Source: CAUYUA01 sp963575675 (GTDB lineage: Bacteria; Pseudomonadota; Alphaproteobacteria; Azospirillales; Azospirillaceae). Taken from it: a DNA stretch of 7,007 bases. A program made the position numbers and the translations under genes. The notes beneath the pieces are model-generated. The model saw only the letters and a program-made list of their open reading frames with translations, made no database searches and was not told where the DNA came from. Positions 1 to 5,688 of the stretch are shown piece after piece (positions within the stretch are counted from its first letter, which is position 1; the number at the start of each line of letters is the position of its first letter). The DNA lies in assembly GCA_963575675.1 (NCBI GenBank), contig CAUYUA010000034.1, positions 1 to 7,007 of the forward strand, written 5' to 3'.

Positions 1-33
1 CGCCACGCGGGCGGGCCTATCACGCCGCGCCCT

Positions 34-65
34 GATGGGCTCCGGCGGTTCGCCGCCATCCCATC
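34..65 (-). terminator. GC-rich two-part hairpin, possible terminator or REP-like element
   Basis: The outer arms GATGGG (34-39) and CCCATC (60-65) pair perfectly. Inside them GGCGG (44-48) and CCGCC (53-57) close a TTCG tetraloop. It lies about 8 bases beyond the minus-strand stop codon at 73-75, where a transcription terminator or mRNA-stabilising hairpin for that reading frame would be expected. There is no T-tract, so it is not a classic rho-independent terminator. A dispersed REP-type repeat is equally possible. The structure is seen directly; the role is inferred. Confidence 0.4.
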
Positions 66-72
66 GCCGCTC

Positions 73-278
73 TTATCCGTTCCTAGCAACGGCGTCTCCT
101 GCGGTCCCGGCGCTTCTCGGATCCCGGTCTCCTTTATTCGATGCAGGGACTATGTCAGTTCGTCGGTCGGCAAACACCGCCGACAGACTCGGCGCGTCGA
201 TGGCGCGATCGAGCCACGCTTCGATCGTAGCGGCGTTTGCGTTCTCCCAGCCTGGACATTTTCGTGAGGATAAGGCGA
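73..278 (-). pseudogene. C-terminal remnant of an Rpn-type protein (DUF4351-like tail)
   Basis: On the minus strand a frame ending at TAA (73-75) reads ...ENANAATIEAWLDRAIDAP followed by SLSAVFADR, then a non-conserved tail. This has the shape of the C-terminal DUF4351 domain that ends many Rpn/YhgA-like (PD-(D/E)XK) proteins: a pattern of 'Leu-x-x-Trp' followed by 'Ala-x-Ser-Leu-x-x-Val/Ile-Phe'. The intact Rpn gene at the other end of the window ends the same way (EQLDEWSEAFVDATSLSDIF). No nuclease domain is seen, because the frame loses similarity by about 270-280, where a different element begins. I read it as the 3' end of an Rpn gene left after truncation. The match is short, so the family call is moderate; the upstream boundary is approximate. 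Confidence 0.42.
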
Positions 279-493
279 ATTCATTCCGGAAGGTTGCTCG
301 ATGCGTCGATCGGACAATTTGTTATGGTTTTGCTCCAGTCGCTTAATTGTCGATGGGGTGTTGATGCGATGTATTGGGCTTGCTACTCGATATGGGTGAT
401 GTGGCCATTGGTGAATTCGACCAAAGCGTCGTCGCGGTGATCCGAGGCTCCGGTAACCACGGTTGGTAGGTGAACGCGGAAATAGCTTTCAGG
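279..493 (+). pseudogene. Degenerate left copy of a two-small-ORF module
   Basis: This stretch is collinear with 716-962. The best part is 404-490 against 873-959, where an ungapped codon-by-codon comparison gives 62 of 87 identical bases. Translated, both carry a Gly-x-x-Asp ... Ala-x-Ile-Arg-Gly-x-Gly ... Ala-x-Ile-Ala pattern. In this copy a TAG at 467-469 stands where the right copy has CAG (Gln), so the frame is closed. Further left, codons from 279 give a hydrophobic run (IGQFVMVLLQSL) resembling IGDILVLVVWIS of the right copy, but at only about half of the bases. An ATG at 364-366 corresponds to the start at 810 but is out of frame with the conserved block, implying a deletion of about 26 bases. 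The product is unknown and this copy is not functional. Confidence 0.4.
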
Positions 494-715
494 AAGAATC
501 ATATGGCATTTTAAACATCAATAAAGTTTTTTTTAAAAAAATTATTATTTTTTTTGACAAAAATATATGCTTTTTTTAATCTTGAAATTGAAGGTTTGGG
601 AGGCGTTAAGCAAATCCAATTTCCTTTGAAGAAGTAGATGATTTGTTTTTGGTGTGACCTCATCTTCTCTGTATATTAGGGAAAAATCCAAATTATCGCC
701 AATCTATTGTATTGG
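494..715. other. AT-rich gene-free stretch between the two module copies
   Basis: No coding sequence is recognised here. From about 516 to 585 the sequence is almost entirely A and T, with a T8A7 block at 527-541 and further T-runs at 548-555 and 570-577. Such tracts bend DNA and are typical binding regions for H-NS-type silencers and of horizontally acquired DNA. The remainder (586-715) is moderately AT-rich and holds only short direct matches (AAATCCAA near 610 and near 685). A candidate promoter inside it is listed separately. Confidence 0.6.
554..582 (+). promoter_or_regulatory. Candidate sigma-70 promoter in the AT-rich tract
   Basis: A perfect -35 hexamer TTGACA lies at 554-559. Seventeen bases further, TAATCT (577-582) is a weak -10 match (3 of 6). 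The first likely gene downstream starts at 716 or 810, so the leader would be long. In a tract this AT-rich a chance match is quite possible. Confidence 0.25.
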
Positions 716-823
716 ATGCATTTTTCTCGGGCGATCGAAGAATGCGTGATTGGAGATATTTTGGTTCTAGTTGTTTGGATATCTTCAGCTTATTTGGAGG
801 AGGCGAACGATGAGGAAATATGA
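716..823 (+). CDS. Possible small membrane peptide, 35 aa
   Basis: ATG at 716 opens a 35-codon frame ending TGA at 821-823. The product is MHFSRAIEECVIGDILVLVV and then WISSAYLEEANDEEI. It has a single hydrophobic segment (about residues 11-27) followed by an acidic tail, the shape of a small single-pass membrane protein. There is no good ribosome binding site before 716. Its 3' end overlaps the next start (810) by 14 bases, and the strong ribosome binding site of that next ORF lies within it, as in translationally coupled small operons. A degenerate counterpart may exist at 279 onward. A frame this short could be chance; the overlap and the counterpart are the only support. Confidence 0.25.
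   Translation: MHFSRAIEECVIGDILVLVVWISSAYLEEANDEEI
796..803 (+). promoter_or_regulatory. Very strong ribosome binding site for the ORF at 810
   Basis: GGAGGAGG sits six bases before the ATG at 810-812, close to the ideal anti-16S complement and spacing. It is the main reason to believe that a real gene starts at 810 even though its 3' end is lost in IS debris. Confidence 0.65.
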
Positions 824-962
824 TGTTGCGGGTATTACGAATTTTACAACTGTTGTAGGTGCGCTTGGTATTGCCGTCGGTCAGCTCGACGAGAATACCG
901 ACGCGGCGATCCGAGGTTTCGGGAAACTCGGTCGGCAGGTGAGTGCAAAAATAGCTTTGCAG
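810..962 (+). pseudogene. Small ORF of unknown function, 3' end lost into an IS1595 remnant
   Basis: Starting at ATG 810 behind the GGAGGAGG site, the product begins MRKYDVAGITNFTTVVGALG and continues IAVGQLDENTDAAIRGFGKL. It has a small-residue hydrophobic core (about residues 12-24), then an acidic patch, then a basic Gly/Arg/Lys stretch. From about codon 51 (962 onward) the same frame becomes transposase sequence (MPILVASDRGG), so the native C-terminus is missing; the open frame runs on to 1040 only by chance. I recognise no family. The homologous block at 404-490 shows it belongs to a repeated element. A small secreted or membrane-active peptide is conceivable, but nothing proves it. Confidence 0.4.
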
Positions 963-1395
963 ATGCCAATTTTGGTGGCCTCCGACCGAGGCGGTGACGT
1001 CTCGTGCCGTCCTGCAGGCGGACACCGGAGACGCCATTAAGGCCGTGCTCGAACCCGTCCTCAGCAAAACGCCCTGCTGGTTACCGATGGCGGCAAGGCC
1101 CTGGCCCGCTGTGCCACCCCAAGATGAAGGTCTCTCACGAGGTTCTGAACCAATCGGCCGGCGAGCGCGTCCGCAGCGAACTGCACATCCAGACCGTAAC
1201 AGCCTGCATGAGCGGATCAAGACCTTCCTGCGCCGTCGGCGCGGTGTGGCGATCAAATACCTCGGCAACTACCTCCGCTGGTTCCATCGCACCGGGCTCC
1301 AGCATGCCCCGACAGCCAGAGCATGCCTCAATGCCGCTATCGGCGCCTCTGGCACCCACAACTCAGGGTTGATGTGTCAACTTAACGCAAATTGA
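960..1395 (+). pseudogene. IS1595-family (ISXO2-like) transposase, C-terminal half, multiply frameshifted
   Basis: Reading across frames restores a continuous transposase C-terminal half: VPILVA-type strand (MPILVASDRGG), AVLQADTGDAIKAVLEPVLS, ALLVTDGGKALARC (second catalytic Asp in TDGG), then SAGERVRSELHIQTVNSLHE and IKTFLRRRRGVAIKYLGNYL with RWFH. These are hallmarks of the DDE_Tnp_IS1595 domain. Frame breaks lie near 993 (one extra base), 1069, 1118 and 1197 (one base lost each). The N-terminal half, including the first catalytic Asp and the zinc ribbon, is absent. The frame ends at TGA 1393-1395. A small inverted repeat, GTTGA/TCAAC (1368-1381), lies close to this end; the outer terminal repeat was not identified. 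The remnant cannot transpose. Confidence 0.85.
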
Positions 1396-1475
1396 GCCTA
1401 GGCGTAACTCAGATAGCTACCTATGGCAGTACTCTCTCCATGTATCTCTACCGAACACCCTCGTTTATTTGTGAT

Positions 1476-1480
1476 AAGGA
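1476..1480 (+). promoter_or_regulatory. Ribosome binding site of the GH13 gene
   Basis: AAGGA lies nine bases before ATG 1490. No comparably good site precedes the in-frame internal ATGs (codons 9 and 14), which supports the 1490 start. The 94-bp gap between the IS1595 remnant and this gene must hold its promoter. I see only weak matches there, such as TTGAGC at 1392 with TAGCTA at 1414. Confidence 0.5.
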
Positions 1481-1489
1481 AAAAGATAT

Positions 1490-3454
1490 ATGACTGCTTC
1501 TCAGGAAAGTATCATGCATTCTACGCCTATGGGAGCCAATCTTGTTCAGCTAGATGCTGATCTTGCACAGGGTGCGACCTTTCGCGTTTGGGCCCCCCGA
1601 GCAAGAGAAGTCTATGTCGTCGGTGATTTTAATCAATGGAAGAGAAATAATGCTTCGCTCTTACAGATGAGCAATGACGGTCACTGGACGGGATTTATCC
1701 CAAAAGTCAAAGATGGCGATAGATACAAGTTCTATATTGTTGGCAAAGGAAGTGAAGGGTGTAAACGCGATCCCTATGCTCGCGAGTTGGAGAATGTGTG
1801 GCCAAATCCTAACTGCATCGTTCGTTCTGCGAGTAGTTTTCCTTGGCAAGATGGCAATTGGAGAGCGCCGGAGTTTCGTGATCTGATCATCTATCAATTT
1901 CATGTCGGGACTTGGGTCGGCCCCGATCGAAGGACGCGTGTGGCGAAATTCCTCGATGTTCTAGATCGGATAGACTATCTTGTAGACCTGGGTGTGAATG
2001 CCATTGAGCCTCTGCCGATTGTTGAATATAATACTCCGCGTAGCTTAGGCTATAATGGAACTGATTTGTTTTCTCCGGAATCCGATTACCTTGTTTATGA
2101 CGACGAGATAAAAAGATATCTTGCTAAGGTTAATCAGCTCCTAATCAAAAAAGGGAAAGTGCCCCTGACGCAAGAAGTTTTGGCGATCGGGATTAACCAG
2201 TTTAAGGCTCTCGTTGATATCTGTCATCATTATGGAATTGTAGTTATACTTGATGTTGTTTACAACCATGCCTCGAGTAATATCAGTGATCAGCCTGAAA
2301 CAATCTATTTTCTCGATCGCGCCGCAGGAATAAATCCTAATGATAGCCTGTATTTTACCGATCAAAATCATACAGGTCCGGTCTTTGCGTTTTGGAACTC
2401 CTGCGTTCGTCAATTCTTGATAGATAACGCCAAATTCTTTATCGCCGAATATCACGTCGATGGCTACCGATATGATCAGGTAAGCGTTATTGATCAGCAA
2501 AATCGTGGTCCAGGGTGGTTGTTTTGCCAGGATTTGAATTCAACGCTGAACTACCAATATCCGTCAATTGTAAATATTGCTGAGTACTGGGGACCTGAGC
2601 CTGCCGTCGTTCGTCCTCGAACCGAAGAGGGTGCTGGTTTTCATGCTAGCTGGCATGATGGCTTACGAAAGGCCGTGCGTGGCGTTATAAGTCAAGCGTC
2701 AATCGGTCGAGAGGCGTCGATGGATTGGAAACCGGTTGTCGATTGTTTGCGCGCGAGCGGATTTCGGGATGCTTGGAGAGCCGTTCAATATACGGAGAGC
2801 CATGATGAAGTGTATCATGATCGCAACATGCGAATTCCGAAGCTGGCTGTGGGTGGTGGAGATACTCGAAGTTGGTATGCCACAAGCCGGTCTCGTGTGG
2901 CGCTGGGTTTGATTTTGACGGCTCCGGGTATTCCGATGATCTTTATGGGGCAGGAGTTCTATGAAGACAATCAGTGGGCCGATGATCCGTCTTCTTATCA
3001 GTGCTCGCTGATCTACTGGGAGGGGCTGAATCACGATAAGACGATGATAGATTTCCATCGCTTTTCACGCGAGCTTCTGTGGTTGCGACGAAAGCTTCCT
3101 GGTTTGCGCGGTGAGGGGCTTCGCGTGCTCGCGATGGAAAACGACTTGCGTGTTTTGGTCTTTCAGCGATGGGTAGAAGGCTTCGGTCAAGATGTTGTAG
3201 TTGTTGCAAGCCTTAACGAAAAAAGTCTCTATGGATATCATGTGCCGTTCCCGACTTCCGGGCGTTGGTTGGAAGTGTTCAACAGTGATGTCTATGAAAA
3301 CTGGGTCAATCCGGCGGTAACCGGGAACGGAGGGGAGATACAAGCTAATGGGCCGGAACTGAATGGTTTGCTTCATTCGGCGTTTATTACTGTGCCTGCC
3401 AATGCTATATTAGTGTTTGCTCGAGATTTTGGCGACAGTGCCGTTTCTTCCTAA
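1490..3454 (+). CDS. GH13 alpha-glucan enzyme, branching-enzyme-like, with CBM48
   Basis: The 654-residue product is complete and close to the usual length of glycogen branching enzymes. Residues about 25-105 form a CBM48-type beta-sandwich (FRVWAPRAREVYVVGDFNQW). The (beta/alpha)8 barrel follows from about 130 (IIYQFHVGTW). The four GH13 signatures are present: DVVYNH (255-260), GYRYDQV with the nucleophile Asp329 and Arg327, IAEYWG with the acid/base Glu365, and TESHDE with His438 and Asp439. An all-beta C-terminal domain runs from about 545. No signal peptide is seen, so the enzyme is probably cytoplasmic. By family it would cleave or transfer alpha-1,4-glucan chains, forming alpha-1,6 branches if it is a true branching enzyme. 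The HVGTW motif and the insertion at about 200-235 between barrel strands differ from classical GlgB, so amylase or another GH13 specificity is possible. No glgA, glgC, glgP or glgX lies nearby. IS remnants flank it on both sides. Confidence 0.93.
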   Translation: MTASQESIMHSTPMGANLVQLDADLAQGATFRVWAPRAREVYVVGDFNQWKRNNASLLQMSNDGHWTGFIPKVKDGDRYKFYIVGKGSEGCKRDPYARELENVWPNPNCIVRSASSFPWQDGNWRAPEFRDLIIYQFHVGTWVGPDRRTRVAKFLDVLDRIDYLVDLGVNAIEPLPIVEYNTPRSLGYNGTDLFSPESDYLVYDDEIKRYLAKVNQLLIKKGKVPLTQEVLAIGINQFKALVDICHHYGIVVILDVVYNHASSNISDQPETIYFLDRAAGINPNDSLYFTDQNHTGPVFAFWNSCVRQFLIDNAKFFIAEYHVDGYRYDQVSVIDQQNRGPGWLFCQDLNSTLNYQYPSIVNIAEYWGPEPAVVRPRTEEGAGFHASWHDGLRKAVRGVISQASIGREASMDWKPVVDCLRASGFRDAWRAVQYTESHDEVYHDRNMRIPKLAVGGGDTRSWYATSRSRVALGLILTAPGIPMIFMGQEFYEDNQWADDPSSYQCSLIYWEGLNHDKTMIDFHRFSRELLWLRRKLPGLRGEGLRVLAMENDLRVLVFQRWVEGFGQDVVVVASLNEKSLYGYHVPFPTSGRWLEVFNSDVYENWVNPAVTGNGGEIQANGPELNGLLHSAFITVPANAILVFARDFGDSAVSS

Positions 3455-3457
3455 AGT

Positions 3458-4140
3458 CAGGGCTGTTCAGTTCTCCGGGCGGGACACGATGTGGCACGTA
3501 ACGCGAGTCCTGGCTGGCTGTCGGTTGGCTGAAAACGAGTCTACCAAGAAGGACGGAGATCGGAATCTATGGCGGGCATCTTTGAGGTGGAGAGGATGCC
3601 ATGGTTCCGTTTTCCCGGCTTTTGGCGGCGCTGAGCGATGTCACGATCCCCGTCGGGCGCAAGGCAAGCGCTATCCGTTACCGTATCTTTTGTTGTTCAC
3701 GGTCTTGGCGCTGTTGAGTGGGGCGCGCTCCTACCGTGGCGTGATCACCTTCCTGGAGCAACGCCACGTGTTGCTCAACCAGCATTTCGGGACGAGCTTG
3801 AAGCGCGCACTGGTGGTCAATACGCTGTGTGGCAGCTTTGTTCACCTCGCCGACAAGAAGGCGGCCCAAGTGCTGACCGGCGTCATCCTCACCGCCGACG
3901 CCATGCACTGTCAAAAAACTTTTGAAGCCGCCCGGGACATCGGTAACATCTTGATCTCACAGATAAAAGGCAACCAGCAGACCTTGCTCGACACCGTGGC
4001 GGCAATCTGTGCCGATGAGGCTCCTGCTGACACCGCCGAGACGGTCGATCGCTGGCGCCACGGCCGTCAAGAGCACCGCCGGGTCGAAACCTTTGGTGTC
4101 GCCGGCAGCCTTCCCGATGACTGGAACGACCTGATCGTCA
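3458..4140 (+). pseudogene. ISAs1-family transposase remnant, frameshifted and internally deleted
   Basis: The likely element end is CAGGGCTGTTCAG (3458-3470), four bases after the GH13 stop. The transposase start is best placed at ATG 3601, preceded by GGAGAGG: MVPFSRLLAALSDVT. One base is missing near 3645, after which DPRRAQGKRYPLPYLLLFTV and LALLSGARSYRGVITFLEQR continue in another frame. Two in-frame internal deletions are evident from the ISAs1 layout. At about 3809 the text jumps to VNTLCGSFVHLADKKAAQVL, a damaged form of the DGKTLRGS motif that has lost the first catalytic Asp. At about 3876 it jumps to TGVILTADAMHCQ, the second Asp region. KGNQQTLLDTV and WRHGRQEHRRVETFGV follow, then the sequence stops near 4140 without the third catalytic residue. 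About half of the normal length of 370-380 residues remains. It is inactive. Confidence 0.85.
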
Positions 4141-4141
4141 C

Positions 4142-5251
4142 GGTCGGATCGACGTCTTGCGCGCAGGGAATGCCGATCGTGGAGAGTTTGCAACTTCTCG
4201 TTATTCTTATGACGACGCAGGATAGAGTAAAGCGCGCTAAGGGGGTGGATGGATACATAAATTATAGTTATTGTGGCGACCTGTCGAGACTGTGCAAAGC
4301 AGAAAAGGGAACCGAAGTTTTTTTGAGCGCCGTGTATCAGTCGGGGACCAGCCGCATTCGGATGCTCAGCCACAAAGACTGTCCGGAAGAGTTCGTTTAT
4401 CCCACTCAACCAAATTATGTTTTTGATGTCATTCGGAGATATGGCTGTGGTCGGGAGGATCGCTATACTTATGAATACCACAGGGATAAGACAGAAACAT
4501 TATTGCGTCGCTCGCGAGCGGATACGGTGGATCGGATTGTGGACGTGTGCTACCATCCGATATTCCAGACGCCGAATCGTGTGCTGACTGATGATAAGCG
4601 AGGAAATAAGACGGAAGAGGTTTTTATTTACGATAACAAGGGAAAGGTGGTTGTTCGGGAATCTGGTAAAAAAGACAATTTACGTGAGTTCTTCCCTGAT
4701 ATAGAACAATATCAAAATTTGAAAGAGATATTCGTCGATTTTTGTCGAGGACGTTTTCAATTTTGCAACAGACTCTCTGAAAGCGTTAATCGAAAGATGG
4801 TGTATAAAGAGAAAAGCAATCTCCTTGAAAAAGTGTCGGAAGATGGTCTTGTGACGGAGTATTTCTATGATGATCATTATTTATTGTCGCGCGTTGTCCA
4901 AAAATATCGTTCTATTGACGTGAGATATGATAATAGAGGGAATATTTCGGCTTTGCGTGAAGGAAGCACGGCTATATTGATTTATTATGAGAATCGGTTT
5001 TATAAGCCGAAAGAAATTCTTGTTAAGGGACTGTGAAGACTCTCTGTTCGTTATGGTCCTACTGGTGAGATCAGCAAAGTGACTTCGGATGGTGGGTCGT
5101 CGGTGGCGCTGCGCGGATTGCCAATGTTTTTAACAATCTTTTGGATTTAATTTCTCCCGCACAGATGGCTGCGACTCCCTGTTCTTCTGATGTGTTATGG
5201 ACGGGTTGCGGTCAAGCGACCGATGTTATGATGTTTGGTGAGTTAAAATGA
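4142..5251 (+). pseudogene. YD/RHS-repeat protein, 5'-truncated and broken by frameshifts and a stop
   Basis: Restored reading begins in the frame giving GNADRGEFATSRYSYDDAG (up to 4222). One extra base at 4223 then moves it to RVKRAKGVDGYINYSYCGDL. YSYDDAGRV is a canonical YD-repeat motif. Further YD-like units are TYEYHRDKTE, VFIYDNKGKVV, EYFYDDHYLLSRVV, VRYDNRGNISAL and, past the stop, VRYGPTGEISKV. TGA at 5034-5036 interrupts the frame. A two-base insertion (doubled CG, 5112-5116) breaks it again before RIANVFNNLLDLISPA and the natural end at TGA 5249-5251. No RHS core DPxGL box and no toxin tip is seen. Members of the family are large extracellular or surface proteins whose repeats form beta-shells or filaments; the N-terminus here was lost at the ISAs1 junction. 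The Asn-Leu-Leu-x-x-Ile-x-Pro-Ala ending looks like a native C-terminus rather than a truncation. Confidence 0.7.
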
Positions 5252-5346
5252 TGAGAAGAGTGATTGGCAATGGTAGGATTCTCCATCTCTTTACAAAATT
5301 GAACGCATATACAGCAGCGCATAATATACGCCGAAAATTTTCATAG
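5248..5346 (+). CDS. Possible 32-aa ORF overlapping the RHS-type 3' end
   Basis: ATG 5248-5250 overlaps the native RHS stop codon in an ATGA arrangement (5248-5251), the usual signature of translational coupling. The frame runs to TAG 5344-5346 and gives MMRRVIGNGRILHLFTKLNA and then YTAAHNIRRKFS: basic, with no recognisable domain. It may be the start of a decayed downstream gene or a chance frame. The overlap is the only positive evidence. Confidence 0.2.
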   Translation: MMRRVIGNGRILHLFTKLNAYTAAHNIRRKFS

Positions 5347-5644
5347 TAAGCGTTCTCTTGTTCCCACCTTGTCAAACGCCATTTGACACGCGAGACTTGG
5401 CCTGTCGCGCGCACGATAGACAGAAATCTGGGTGATGGGAAAAGAAGGCGGCGGGGTGCATTTCGCGCGCGCGACGGCATAGCTGAAGCGGATAGATCGG
5501 ATCGAGATATCCGTCGCATAGATTGTCGGTTTGCAATATGAATCTATCCGTCTGGAAACTTGTTTGTATTTTTAAGTTTCTGGTTCCAGGGAAGGGGGGC
5601 GGGCAAGCGGTTGACTGGCAAGCCTCCGATCATCTGCCTCAAGA
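5347..5644. other. Intergenic stretch upstream of the Rpn gene
   Basis: No gene is supported on either strand. The minus-strand open frame here has no ribosome binding site and an Arg-rich, featureless product. The stretch holds a 19-bp interrupted palindrome (5370-5388), a CG-alternating run at about 5464-5473, and a 9-bp inverted repeat CGGATAGAT (5489-5497) with ATCTATCCG (5542-5550) separated by 44 bases. A G-rich run lies near 5591-5603. The functions are unknown. Confidence 0.5.
5370..5388. promoter_or_regulatory. Interrupted palindrome TGTCAAA-N5-TTTGACA
   Basis: Perfect 7-base arms, TGTCAAA (5370-5376) and TTTGACA (5382-5388), flank CGCCA. The symmetry and arm spacing fit either a dimeric repressor operator or a small hairpin. 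It lies 300 bp upstream of the Rpn start and 24 bp after the small ORF at 5248, so it is not well placed to control the Rpn promoter directly. No T-tract follows. Confidence 0.35.
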
Positions 5645-5653
5645 TGTTATAAA
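5645..5653 (+). promoter_or_regulatory. Extended -10 promoter for the Rpn gene
   Basis: TGTTATAAA gives a TGn extension plus TATAAA, five of six matches to the -10 consensus. No good -35 lies at 17 bases (TCCGAT), which is typical of extended -10 promoters. Transcription would start near 5660, leaving a leader of about 28 bases or less. Confidence 0.45.
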
Positions 5654-5658
5654 ATGAG

Positions 5659-5688
5659 ATGGTGATTTATATGATGGATTCTTGGTAA
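5659..5688 (+). other. Possible leader peptide coupled to the Rpn start
   Basis: ATG 5659 opens a nine-codon frame (MVIYMMDSW; an internal ATG at 5671 gives MMDSW) whose TAA stop (5686-5688) overlaps the Rpn ATG (5688-5690) as TAATG. The Rpn gene has no clear ribosome binding site of its own, so re-initiation after this minicistron is plausible. If transcription starts near 5660, only the internal ATG 5671 would be usable. Confidence 0.25.

Noticed and set aside
35..346. 103-codon plus-strand frame at the left end
   Set aside because: The product is Ser/Ala/Arg-rich without motif, and the opposite strand has the better (DUF4351-like) reading.
527..555. Poly-T/poly-A runs as a rho-independent terminator
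   Set aside because: There is no GC stem next to the T-runs and no gene ending nearby.
693..1268. 191-codon open frame on the minus strand
   Set aside because: It is antisense to the small ORFs and the IS1595 remnant, is Arg/Ser-rich, and shows no motif; the plus strand carries clear transposase similarity.
5226..5519. 97-codon minus-strand frame between the RHS relic and the Rpn gene
   Set aside because: No ribosome binding site, Arg-rich start, and no recognisable domain; it overlaps the RHS 3' end.
5611..5653. TTGACT (5611-5616) as -35 for the Rpn promoter
   Set aside because: It is 31 bases from the TATAAA -10, far too distant to pair with it.
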